Assembly: GCA_937906485.1 (NCBI GenBank)
Contig: CALCYB010000102.1
Span: 1 to 10,864, forward strand
From: an uncultured Rikenellaceae bacterium
GTDB taxonomy: Bacteria; Bacteroidota; Bacteroidia; Bacteroidales; UBA932
Direction of reading: 5' to 3'
Length of the DNA: 10,864 bases
Part shown: one piece after another, positions 1 through 5,929 of the stretch
Layout of the letters: every line of letters begins with the position of its first letter
Position numbering within the stretch: position 1 is the stretch's first letter
Program-made: the position numbers and the translations under genes
The notes under the pieces: generated by a model
Seen by the model: only the letters and a program-made list of their open reading frames with translations
Database searches by the model: none
What the model was told of the DNA's origin: nothing

Positions 1-114
1 TTCTACCTGAGCTAAGGCGCGGGCCGGAGAAGTGGACCTGCAGCCAACCGGCAGCTGCAGAAGGGCCAACAGGAGCGGAAGGGCCGAAATCAGGAGGAGA
101 CGGTTAGTATTCAT
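1..114 (-). CDS. N-terminal end of an exported protein or lipoprotein, cut by the window edge
   Basis: Only the first 38 codons are visible; the gene continues to the left of the window. The peptide starts MNTNR, then has a strongly hydrophobic stretch (about residues 6-21, rich in Leu) and a cysteine at residue 25 in the context LPVGC. This is the layout of a Sec signal peptide. The Gly-Cys pair suggests lipoprotein processing, but Pro at -3 is not a good lipobox residue, and an ordinary signal peptidase cleavage or a membrane anchor is also possible. The ATG at 114 was chosen because it directly precedes the charged, then hydrophobic, segment. The gene lies downstream of EF-G2 on the same strand but behind a strong terminator, so it probably has its own promoter. 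The function cannot be told from this fragment. Confidence 0.55.
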   Translation of the reverse strand, partial: MNTNRLLLISALPLLLALLQLPVGCRSTSPARALAQVE

Positions 115-130
115 AACAACGAAATTAGAA

Positions 131-138
131 AAAAAGTA
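131..138 (-). promoter_or_regulatory. Possible promoter -7 element for the left-edge gene
   Basis: On the minus strand this reads TACTTTTT, seven of eight matches to the Bacteroidota TAnnTTTG element. It lies 16 bases before the ATG at 114. A TTTG at 155-158 could serve as the -33 element, but the 16-base spacer is short. The region is A/T rich, so chance similarity is likely. Confidence 0.3.
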
Positions 139-155
139 CAACATAACCAAGAAAC

Positions 156-197
156 AAAAAAAGGACCCATCGGGGCCGGAGCCGGATGAGTCCTTTT
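156..197 (-). terminator. Rho-independent terminator downstream of EF-G2
   Basis: The arms at 159-171 and 185-197 pair over 13 positions with one mismatch (167/189). Inside, GGC and GCC can add a further short stem around a small loop. In the direction of EF-G2 transcription the hairpin is followed by seven T residues (162 down to 156), overlapping the end of the stem. It starts about 20 bases after the EF-G2 stop codon, the expected place for its terminator. The opposite strand ends the stem in only four T residues, so it mainly acts on the minus strand. Confidence 0.88.
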
Positions 198-216
198 GTG
201 GTATTTGTAAAAAGAA

Positions 217-2370
217 TTAGTCTTCTTTTTCTTCTTCTTGGTATGCTTTCAAGAGTTTGTCTTGAACATCTGAAGGAACTTGTGCGTATTCCAGGAATTC
301 CATGGTGAAGGTAGCGCGGCCTGAAGTCAACGAACTCAAAGTAGTGGAATATTTGTACAATTCAGCAAGCGGAACACGAGCTTTCAATACTTCAAATCCT
401 TTTTGGCTGCTCATACCTTCGATCATTGCACGACGGTTTTGCAGGTCAGACATCACATCACCCATACTGTCACTGGGCACCATGATTTCTACACTGTATA
501 CCGGTTCCATAATCTTCGGGCCAGCATTGCGGAACGCTTCTTTGAAGGCATTGCGGGAAGCCAATTTGAAGGAGATTTCGTTGGAATCCACCGGGTGCAT
601 CTTACCATCATATACATATACGCGAATATCACGTGCATAAGAACCGGTGAGCGGACCTTCTTCCATCTTTTCCATGATACCTTTCAAGATAGCCGGCATG
701 AAACGGGCATCAATGGAACCACCCACGATACAGTTGTAGAATTCGAGTTTTCCACCCCAATCCATGGTGTATTCTTCTTTGCCTTTGATGTTCAATACCA
801 TTTCCTTACCGTCCACTTTGAAGCGGTTATTTTGGGGAGCACCTTCCACGAAGGGTTCGATCAACAAGTGAACTTCACCGAATTGACCGGCACCTCCTGA
901 TTGTTTCTTGTGACGATAATCGGCACATGCAACCTTGGTAATGGTTTCACGGTAAGAAATCCGGGGAGCAAACAATTCCACATCAAGCTTATGAACATTG
1001 TTCAAGTGCCATTTGAGGATATTGATGTGGTGTTCACCTTGACCGGAAAGGATGGTTTGTTTCAATTCCTTGGCATATTGTACGGTAATGGTAGGATCTT
1101 CTGCGCTGAATTTGTTCAATGCATCGCCCAACTTTTCTTCGTCTTTTTCATTGACGGCCTTGATGGCAGTGCGGAACTTGGATTGCGGGAAAACGATCGG
1201 TGCAAACACGATTTCATTACCGGGCGCACACAAGGTCTGGTTGGTCTTTACAGATTTCAGTTTTACGGTACATCCGATATCTCCGGCAATCATTTCTGAT
1301 ACCTTTTCGCGTTTCTTTCCGGCAACGGCATACAATGCAGAAATACGTTCTTTTGAACCGGTTTCCGGGTTGATCAGATCTTGGCCTTCCGTCAATTTAC
1401 CGCTCATCACTTTGAAGTAAGAAACTTCACCCAAGTGCTGTTCTACAGCGGTCTTGTAAACGAAGATAGCGGTCGGACCATCCTCTTTGCACTCCAAAAT
1501 GCTGCCATCAGGCAATTCTTCGGTACGTGCTGAGGGAGCGGGAGCTACGTTGATGATGAATTCCATCAGACGTTTTACACCGATATCTTTCTTTGCAGAA
1601 AGGCAGAACACGGGGTTCAACGTACCGGCTTGGAATCCCAAGTACAGACCTTTGATCATTTCTTCGTGCGTCAGTTCACCGGCATCGAAGTATTTTTCCA
1701 TCAATTCTTCGTCGCTTTCTGCAGCCACTTCCATCAAGGCAGCTTGCAATTCCAACGCCTGATCCATCAGTTCTGCAGGAATTTCATGTTCTTCACGGGT
1801 ACCGTTTTCATCGACGAATTTGTACATCTTCATCATGAGCACGTCCACAAAAGAATCAAATCCCAAACCGGGGTTAACCGGGAACTGTATCAAAGCCACG
1901 CGTTTTCCGAAGGATTGTTTCAACATGTCCACAGTGTTGTCCCAGTTGGCTTTTTCAGTGTCCAATTGGTTTATACCGAAAATCATCGGTTTTTTGTATT
2001 GGGCTGCATAACGGCCGAAGATTTCGGTACCCACTTCCACACCTTGTTGTGCATTGACGATCATAACACAAGTAGAAGCAACGCGGAACGCAGAAATCAC
2101 ACCGCCCACAAAGTCATCCGAACCGGGGGTATCCACAAAGTTCAGTTTGTGGTCCATAAATTCGGTATAAAGCGGAGTTGAATAGATCGAACGTTGATAA
2201 AGTTGCTCAACTTCTGTATTGTCACTGACGGTGGTCTTTGCTTCAATAGTTCCACGACGGTCAATTACCTTTCCTTCATACAACATGGTTTCGGCAAGGG
2301 TAGTTTTTCCGGATTTGGAACTGCCAAGCAGCACAACGTTCCGAATGTGACTGGTTTGGTAAGTTTTCAT
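217..2370 (-). CDS. fusA2: EF-G-like translation factor (EF-G2 type) with altered GTPase motifs
   Basis: This 717-residue protein has the full five-domain layout of elongation factor G, the factor that moves tRNA and mRNA through the ribosome. The G domain occupies about residues 8-285, domain II about 290-385, domain III to about 475, domain IV about 480-615 (with H592-P-V-D-S near its tip) and domain V about 620-700. The P-loop is GSSKSGKT (16-23) rather than the usual AHIDAGKT-like form. DTPG (80-83) is followed by Ser84, where EF-G has the catalytic His. The NKxD motif reads NQLD (134-137), and the switch I motif usually reading RGITI is replaced by QRSIYS (59-64). These features mark the EF-G-2 paralogue group. 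In Bacteroides thetaiotaomicron such a paralogue is reported to support translation without GTP hydrolysis during carbon starvation and to matter in gut colonisation. The same role here is inference. Tet(Q)-like ribosome protection is unlikely, since those proteins keep standard G motifs. Confidence 0.9.
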   Translation of the reverse strand: MKTYQTSHIRNVVLLGSSKSGKTTLAETMLYEGKVIDRRGTIEAKTTVSDNTEVEQLYQRSIYSTPLYTEFMDHKLNFVDTPGSDDFVGGVISAFRVASTCVMIVNAQQGVEVGTEIFGRYAAQYKKPMIFGINQLDTEKANWDNTVDMLKQSFGKRVALIQFPVNPGLGFDSFVDVLMMKMYKFVDENGTREEHEIPAELMDQALELQAALMEVAAESDEELMEKYFDAGELTHEEMIKGLYLGFQAGTLNPVFCLSAKKDIGVKRLMEFIINVAPAPSARTEELPDGSILECKEDGPTAIFVYKTAVEQHLGEVSYFKVMSGKLTEGQDLINPETGSKERISALYAVAGKKREKVSEMIAGDIGCTVKLKSVKTNQTLCAPGNEIVFAPIVFPQSKFRTAIKAVNEKDEEKLGDALNKFSAEDPTITVQYAKELKQTILSGQGEHHINILKWHLNNVHKLDVELFAPRISYRETITKVACADYRHKKQSGGAGQFGEVHLLIEPFVEGAPQNNRFKVDGKEMVLNIKGKEEYTMDWGGKLEFYNCIVGGSIDARFMPAILKGIMEKMEEGPLTGSYARDIRVYVYDGKMHPVDSNEISFKLASRNAFKEAFRNAGPKIMEPVYSVEIMVPSDSMGDVMSDLQNRRAMIEGMSSQKGFEVLKARVPLAELYKYSTTLSSLTSGRATFTMEFLEYAQVPSDVQDKLLKAYQEEEKED

Positions 2371-2410
2371 GATGATATACTTATTAGTGATTAATATTAC
2401 TTACTAAACT

Positions 2411-2424
2411 CCCCGAAATTGGGG
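2411..2424. repeat. Short inverted repeat in the EF-G2 leader
   Basis: CCCC and GGGG flank a six-base loop (GAAATT). The repeat lies 13 bases past the stop of the AraC-like gene and 40 bases before the EF-G2 start. With a 4-bp stem and no T-run it is a poor terminator. It could be a weak structure in the EF-G2 leader or an operator half-site pair. No clean TAnnTTTG box is visible in the 66-base gap, so EF-G2 may be read from the promoter of the upstream gene or from a regulated, non-consensus one. Confidence 0.4.
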
Positions 2425-2436
2425 TAGCCCACAAAA

Positions 2437-2763
2437 TTAAATAAAACCCTTTGAAAACACAAGCATTTTTCTGGATATTTCATAGTCGTCTACCGAATCA
2501 AAACCAGCCATTTGCAGAATACTCTGCCAATCGACCCTCCTTTCACGCACCAGCCGGTCCACAAAGGACAGACGGAAGACAGCGCATAACGTTTCAAAAT
2601 CCGTATCCAGTTCTTCGTTCAAAACCTCTTCCAGCCGGGAGCGGGTCCACCCCATCGCGCGCGAAAGATCCGACTTGCTCCAGCCAGGAAAACGAAAGGG
2701 TTGATATTCTTCACAAAAGGCAATCAATCTGATGCCGGGGGATTCGTTCAACATGGGATTCAT
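2437..2763 (-). CDS. Small AraC-type helix-turn-helix protein (DNA-binding domain only)
   Basis: This 108-residue protein consists almost entirely of a degenerate AraC/XylS-type DNA-binding domain. Helix-turn-helix 1 is around residues 29-48 (WSKSDLSRAMGWTRSRLEEV), followed by a linking helix containing FETL and FRLSF. Helix-turn-helix 2 is around 79-100, with ILQMAGFDS matching the family's IAxxxGFxS signature. The usual aromatic FxRxFKK end is replaced by YEISRKM. There is no room for a sensor domain: only about 25 residues precede helix 1. The ATG at 2763 was chosen because the purine-rich AAAGAAAG stands right before it; an in-frame TTG at 2802 would add 13 residues but would sit almost at the likely transcription start. 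The gene is 66 bases upstream of EF-G2 on the same strand and may be cotranscribed with it. DNA binding is inferred from the fold signature; the target is unknown. Confidence 0.7.
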   Translation of the reverse strand: MNPMLNESPGIRLIAFCEEYQPFRFPGWSKSDLSRAMGWTRSRLEEVLNEELDTDFETLCAVFRLSFVDRLVRERRVDWQSILQMAGFDSVDDYEISRKMLVFSKGFI

Positions 2764-2810
2764 CTTTCTTTTGGGACAACTGATTATTGTGACCGGATAC
2801 AAAGAAAAGA

Positions 2811-2818
2811 CAAATTAA
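2811..2818 (-). promoter_or_regulatory. Possible -7 element for the AraC-like gene
   Basis: The minus strand reads TTAATTTG, seven of eight matches to TAnnTTTG. Transcription would begin near 2803, giving a leader of about 40 bases before the ATG at 2763. No clear -33 box was found. Confidence 0.33.
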
Positions 2819-2855
2819 CCCATTTACCAACAAGGTGTTGAAATATACACGTTTT

Positions 2856-2875
2856 TATAAAAAAATTCATTTATA
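2856..2875. repeat. AT-rich inverted repeat between divergent regulator genes
   Basis: TATAAA (2856-2861) and TTTATA (2870-2875) form a perfect 6-bp dyad around eight bases. It lies in the 188-base gap between the divergent AraC-like and XRE-like genes, upstream of both candidate -7 boxes. That position would suit an operator for either regulator. AT-rich dyads also arise by chance. Confidence 0.33.
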
Positions 2876-2935
2876 GAAACATTTGATTACTATTTTAAAA
2901 ACCTCTGGTTGTTTACTCCGGCCAATAATTACCCG

Positions 2936-2943
2936 TACTTTTG
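2936..2943 (+). promoter_or_regulatory. Promoter -7 element of the XRE-like regulator
   Basis: TACTTTTG is a perfect match to the Bacteroidota TAnnTTTG element. It ends only eight bases before the ATG at 2952, so the transcript would have a leader of just a few bases. The -33 region is not clear; a TTG at 2909-2911 is the nearest candidate, with a long spacer. Confidence 0.55.
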
Positions 2944-2951
2944 TTGTGATT

Positions 2952-3338
2952 ATGAACAATCGTACGATCAAGGAAAACATCTACAAATTGCGCAGGGACA
3001 AAGGTCTCTCACAAGAAGAGGTGGCCAATCTGATGGACATCTCCTTGACATCGTACCGGAAAATCGAAAAGGGGGAAACCGCACTGGTCAGCGAACGTAT
3101 CAACCAACTGGCCAACGTACTGGGCACCTCGGAACAGGAACTGCTTTTAGGCAAAAGCATCAAGTACAACCAACTGCTCCAAAAGATACAACAACTTCAG
3201 GAAGAAAAACAGCGGCTGCACACCGATCTGACCCGTCTTCAGGTGGTGCTTGAACAAAAGGATCGGCAAATCGCCTTGCTGGAAAAAGCAGTATCCGACA
3301 AAGAAGAAATAATCAGACTCCTGCACCAAAAGAACTGA
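2952..3338 (+). CDS. XRE-family helix-turn-helix regulator with C-terminal coiled coil
   Basis: This 128-residue protein has two parts. Residues about 5-63 form a Cro/C1-type helix-turn-helix: IKENIYKLRRDKGLSQEEVA leads into NLMDISLTSYRKIEKGE, with the recognition helix around LTSYRKIEKG, and ends in INQLANVLGTSEQELL. Residues about 70-128 are rich in Gln, Glu, Lys and Leu with heptad spacing, as in a coiled coil, which suggests dimer or higher assembly. It should be a cytoplasmic DNA-binding regulator; its targets are not visible, though it could act on its own divergent promoter region. The ATG at 2952 was chosen because the helix-turn-helix begins shortly after it and a perfect -7 box stands directly before it; a longer reading from 2883 would place that promoter inside the gene. 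Its last 26 bases overlap the 3' end of the opposing membrane-protein gene. Confidence 0.88.
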   Translation: MNNRTIKENIYKLRRDKGLSQEEVANLMDISLTSYRKIEKGETALVSERINQLANVLGTSEQELLLGKSIKYNQLLQKIQQLQEEKQRLHTDLTRLQVVLEQKDRQIALLEKAVSDKEEIIRLLHQKN

Positions 3339-4008
3339 TCCACTCCCGAACCCATTCCCAGAGGAAGGTTACACACTGCACCAGATCGCCCCAGGCTTTC
3401 GGAAAATAATCACCGATAGCTGGAAAAAGGTTGCTTTGGATACTGAGCAGCACCAAGGAAATGTTCAGGGTCAGCCAGGTAGCAATCACCAGATAAGAGA
3501 AGAAAAGACCATGTTTCTGCAAATCTGTCTGATATGATCCAGTCTGAGACAGGAAGCAACCCAGGTGAAATGCAAAGGTAAAACCGACGAATGTATCAAA
3601 GATATGTACACTTTCCCCTGAAATCATGTGACGGATCAACAACAGGAAGATGGTGAAGATCGGCAGGAAATAGGGAGACAGGGAAATCATGACCGCACCG
3701 ATGTTGTAACGATTCGGGGTATAAGACATCACACCTTCTCCTCGCTCAGCCGTAAAGGAATGAATCTTTCTCAAATACAACATACTGACCAGTGTATGGG
3801 TCAACTCGTGCGAGAAGGTCTGCAGCCACTTTCGATTCTTTTTAAAAAACAGGCCGAGTACAACATAAGCCCCCATGCCGATCCCAAACCACAGATAGAC
3901 AGGATAATGTCCGTACACAGAAATCACAATCCAAATCAATTCATAGACAAATAAGGCACAGAGGGGAAAATACATCAGGTACCCCAAAATCCGCAAAAAC
4001 AATTTCAT
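3313..4008 (-). CDS. Integral membrane protein with HExxH motif, M50B-like putative metalloprotease
   Basis: This 231-residue protein is mostly hydrophobic, with likely membrane segments near residues 5-30, 37-55, 104-126, 138-155 and 170-191. It carries SHELTH at 66-71, an HExxH zinc-binding motif (His67, Glu68, His71) beside a transmembrane segment, as in the M50/M50B intramembrane metalloproteases. The usual second motif of site-2 proteases (NPxxPxDG) is absent; SLSPYFLP at 109-116 may be its counterpart. Asp162 in the QTDL stretch is a possible third metal ligand, but this is a guess. The family is known for cutting membrane-bound substrates; whether this member is active cannot be judged. 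The ATG at 4008 precedes a Lys and a hydrophobic segment, and a perfect TAnnTTTG box lies about 27 bases before it. Its 3' end overlaps the convergent XRE-like gene by 26 bases; RNase HII is divergent. Confidence 0.72.
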   Translation of the reverse strand: MKLFLRILGYLMYFPLCALFVYELIWIVISVYGHYPVYLWFGIGMGAYVVLGLFFKKNRKWLQTFSHELTHTLVSMLYLRKIHSFTAERGEGVMSYTPNRYNIGAVMISLSPYFLPIFTIFLLLIRHMISGESVHIFDTFVGFTFAFHLGCFLSQTGSYQTDLQKHGLFFSYLVIATWLTLNISLVLLSIQSNLFPAIGDYFPKAWGDLVQCVTFLWEWVREWISSFGAGV

Positions 4009-4034
4009 GAGAATTTCGTTTAAGTTAATTGTTA

Positions 4035-4042
4035 CAAATATA
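4035..4042 (-). promoter_or_regulatory. Promoter -7 element of the M50B-like gene
   Basis: The minus strand reads TATATTTG, a perfect TAnnTTTG match. Transcription would start near 4029, giving a leader of about 20 bases before the ATG at 4008. A TTTC about 22 bases upstream is the only -33 candidate. Confidence 0.55.
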
Positions 4043-4054
4043 CGGAAAGTATTG

Positions 4055-4062
4055 TATCTTAG
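4055..4062 (+). promoter_or_regulatory. Probable -7 element of rnhB
   Basis: TATCTTAG matches TAnnTTTG at seven of eight positions. It ends 17 bases before the ATG at 4080, so the leader would be about 12 bases. It stands back to back with the opposing -7 box at 4035-4042. Confidence 0.42.
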
Positions 4063-4079
4063 CAGAAATTTGAAAAAAA

Positions 4080-4700
4080 ATGATGTTGCAGACCCACTTG
4101 TTGCCCTATCTGGAAGCCGGTCGCTACGAAGCCGGCTGTGACGAAGCCGGTCGCGGCTGTCTTTCCGGGCCTGTTTTTGCAGCAGCAGTCATCCTGCCAT
4201 CCGACTTCTTTCATCCCTGGCTCAATGATTCCAAAAAACTGACAGAAAAGAGGCGGGAACAACTTCGTCCCATCCTTGAGACAGAAGCCATAGCCTGGTC
4301 CGTTGCGGAAGTCAGCCCCGAAGAAATTGATGCCATCAATATTCTGCAGGCTTCGTTTACGGCCATGCACCGGGCCATAGACGGACTCCGCATCCGCCCG
4401 GACCACCTGCTCATTGACGGGAACCGGTTCCGGCCTTACCTGCGGGAAGGATGCCAGATTCCTCATAGTTGCCATGTTCATGGAGACGCCCGTTTTGCGA
4501 GCATTGCTGCGGCCTCTGTTCTGGCAAAAACTTACCGCGACGAACGCATGAGAGCCTTGGCAAGCGAGTACCCTGCCTATCATTGGGACGTCAACAAAGG
4601 ATATCCGACCAAAGACCATCGCCAAGCCATTGCCCAATACGGTCCGACGCCGCACCACCGGCTCAGTTTCAAATTACTGCCGGATCCAACCCTCTTCTGA
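4080..4700 (+). CDS. rnhB: Ribonuclease HII
   Basis: This 206-residue enzyme cuts the RNA strand of RNA/DNA hybrids and starts removal of ribonucleotides misplaced in DNA. All parts of the RNase HII active site are visible: Asp21 and Glu22 in CDEAGRG, Asp113 in LLIDGNR and Asp136 in [20 protein letters not shown], plus NDSKKL at 49-54. Two divalent metal ions are normally bound by these acidic residues. The length is typical. The start is ATG ATG at 4080 or 4083; either removes or adds only one Met. Unusually, the catalytic EAG motif is the third of three five-residue near-repeats (residues 12-26). The usual Lys before Gly-Asp at 136 is His. The gene is divergent from the M50B-like gene and convergent with glycerate kinase, so it is probably transcribed alone. 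Confidence 0.97.
   Translation: MMLQTHLLPYLEAGRYEAGCDEAGRGCLSGPVFAAAVILPSDFFHPWLNDSKKLTEKRREQLRPILETEAIAWSVAEVSPEEIDAINILQASFTAMHRAIDGLRIRPDHLLIDGNRFRPYLREGCQIPHSCHVHGDARFASIAAASVLAKTYRDERMRALASEYPAYHWDVNKGYPTKDHRQAIAQYGPTPHHRLSFKLLPDPTLF
4113..4157 (+). repeat. Three 15-bp in-frame tandem repeats at the rnhB active site
   Basis: GAAGCCGG recurs at 4113, 4128 and 4143, exactly 15 bases apart and in frame. The units encode [10 protein letters not shown] and EAGRG; the third is part of the catalytic DEAGRG motif. The period equals five codons, so gain or loss of a unit would keep the frame. Confidence 0.85.
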
Positions 4701-4722
4701 AAGCGGCTCCCGATAGCCGCTT
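4701..4722. terminator. Hairpin between convergent rnhB and glycerate kinase, likely two-way terminator
   Basis: AAGCGGCT (4701-4708) and AGCCGCTT (4715-4722) form a perfect 8-bp stem with a six-base loop. It begins right after the rnhB stop codon and ends nine bases before the glycerate kinase stop codon. There is no long T-run on either side (two to three T residues), so it may be a weak terminator or a 3'-end protecting structure shared by both transcripts. Confidence 0.65.
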
Positions 4723-4731
4723 CTGACCGTA

Positions 4732-5886
4732 TCACCGGTTTTGGAAACGCCGGCTCGCCTCCACAAAAGCCCGATATTCCAGCAGATGCTCCGCATACCG
4801 GATACAGATATCTGAACGGCGTTCCAGATCCCGAAGGCTGAATACCTCCTGAATACCCAGCGAACGGTACACCTCCCGAGACACTGTATTCCTGCCACAG
4901 AACAAAGACAACGGCTTGTCATACCGCTCACAGAGCGAAGCGATACCGTACGGCAATTTCCCCTGCAGACTCTGACGGTCAAAACTGCCCTCCCCGGTTA
5001 TCACCCAATCGGCCGCTTTTATTTTCTCTTCCAGATGGGCCAGTTCAGCAACCAATTCCCATCCCCGGCACTGTCTCCCTCCCAGAAAAGCCATCAATGC
5101 AAAACCGGTACCGCCAGCCGCTCCGGCTCCCGCTAAGGAAGCATGGTCTTTTCCCAGAAAAGCTGCCGCTTGAGCCGCCCAATTTTTCATTCCCTCTTCC
5201 AAAGCAGCCAGATCCTCAGCACCAGCTCCTTTTTGGCGGCCAAAAACGCAGGTGGCCCCTTGGGGACCGGTCAACGGATTATCCACATCCGTAGCCACAT
5301 CTATACGGACATGGTCCAAGTTCGGAACGACCTGACCAACCCCTTGGTCATCAATTCTCCGGACAGAAGCCAGGTAAGCCGCTACATCATCGGCCAGAAA
5401 CCCCTTGGCATCAAAACAATAACCCAACGAGGACAACAGTCCGACACCTCCGTCATTGGTGGCACTGCCCCCCAGTCCGATAACGATTCTGGGCACCTGC
5501 AGGTCCCTTACCGCAAATTTCACCAATTCACCCAGCCCCCATGTTGTCGTCCTGCGCGGATTTCGCTCCTCACGGTCCAACAGCCACAGACCATTGGTCG
5601 CTGCCATTTCAATATAGGCACACGAGCCATCTACAGTCATCAGCAGATCGGCCATCATCGGACGCTCCAACGGATCCAGACTCTCCACCTGAAAACGGCG
5701 CACCGGCAATTGGGTCTCCACCACCTCCAACATCCCTTCTCCTCCATCCGCTACGGGCACCACCTCAATCTCAACCGGAACCGCCTTCTGCCGCGCAGCC
5801 ATGCGAATACCCCGAGCAATGACCTCCCCGGCCTGGCGAGAAGTCATGGACCCTTTGAATTTATCAGAAACGACCAAAATCTTCAT
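4732..5886 (-). CDS. glxK: Glycerate kinase (GlxK/GarK family)
   Basis: This 384-residue enzyme phosphorylates D-glycerate with ATP, feeding glycerate into lower glycolysis. Family marks in order are SDKFKGSMTS (8-17), PVADGGEG (about 44-51), GLGGSATNDGG (about 137-147), the ATDVDNPLTGPQGA block followed by FGRQKGA, GAGAAGGTGFAL and ITGEGSFDRQSLQGK. The length is normal for the family, most members of which form 2-phosphoglycerate. The ATG at 5886 was chosen because MKILVVSDKFKG is the standard N-terminus; the frame stays open to 6084, but that extension would run deep into the divergent peptidase gene. No glycerate or glyoxylate pathway gene is next to it, so its metabolic source of glycerate is not shown. 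A TAAATTTG box about 36 bases upstream is a likely promoter. Confidence 0.95.
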   Translation of the reverse strand: MKILVVSDKFKGSMTSRQAGEVIARGIRMAARQKAVPVEIEVVPVADGGEGMLEVVETQLPVRRFQVESLDPLERPMMADLLMTVDGSCAYIEMAATNGLWLLDREERNPRRTTTWGLGELVKFAVRDLQVPRIVIGLGGSATNDGGVGLLSSLGYCFDAKGFLADDVAAYLASVRRIDDQGVGQVVPNLDHVRIDVATDVDNPLTGPQGATCVFGRQKGAGAEDLAALEEGMKNWAAQAAAFLGKDHASLAGAGAAGGTGFALMAFLGGRQCRGWELVAELAHLEEKIKAADWVITGEGSFDRQSLQGKLPYGIASLCERYDKPLSLFCGRNTVSREVYRSLGIQEVFSLRDLERRSDICIRYAEHLLEYRAFVEASRRFQNR

Positions 5887-5894
5887 ATAATTGC

Positions 5895-5902
5895 TATATT
5901 TG
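5895..5902 (+). promoter_or_regulatory. Promoter -7 element of the S46 peptidase-mrp-mutY operon
   Basis: TATATTTG is a perfect TAnnTTTG match, 45 bases before the peptidase ATG, predicting a leader of about 40 bases. Its -33 region would lie inside the first codons of the divergent glycerate kinase gene, where no TTTG is found at the right distance. Confidence 0.55.
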
Positions 5903-5921
5903 CAAGTTACCGTTATAAGGA

Positions 5922-5929
5922 CAAATTTA
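5922..5929 (-). promoter_or_regulatory. Promoter -7 element of glycerate kinase
   Basis: The minus strand reads TAAATTTG, a perfect TAnnTTTG match. Transcription would begin near 5916, about 30 bases before the ATG at 5886. It lies to the right of the plus-strand box at 5895-5902, so the two predicted transcripts overlap at their 5' ends by a few bases. Confidence 0.52.

Noticed and set aside
403..2181. Long open frames on the plus strand across the EF-G2 gene, up to 183 codons
   Set aside because: They are antisense to a strongly conserved gene, have no recognisable protein signature, and arise from its codon use.
217..2370. Tet(Q)-like tetracycline ribosome protection protein
   Set aside because: Those proteins are shorter and keep standard GTPase motifs; here the catalytic His is Ser and the G4 Lys is Gln, as in the EF-G2 group.
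2764..2802. TTG start adding 13 residues to the AraC-like protein
   Set aside because: It sits at the predicted transcription start and lacks the purine-rich stretch that precedes the ATG at 2763.
2883..2951. N-terminal extension of the XRE-like regulator
   Set aside because: It would begin upstream of a perfect -7 promoter box, and the added 23 residues do not resemble the family; the ATG at 2952 fits better.
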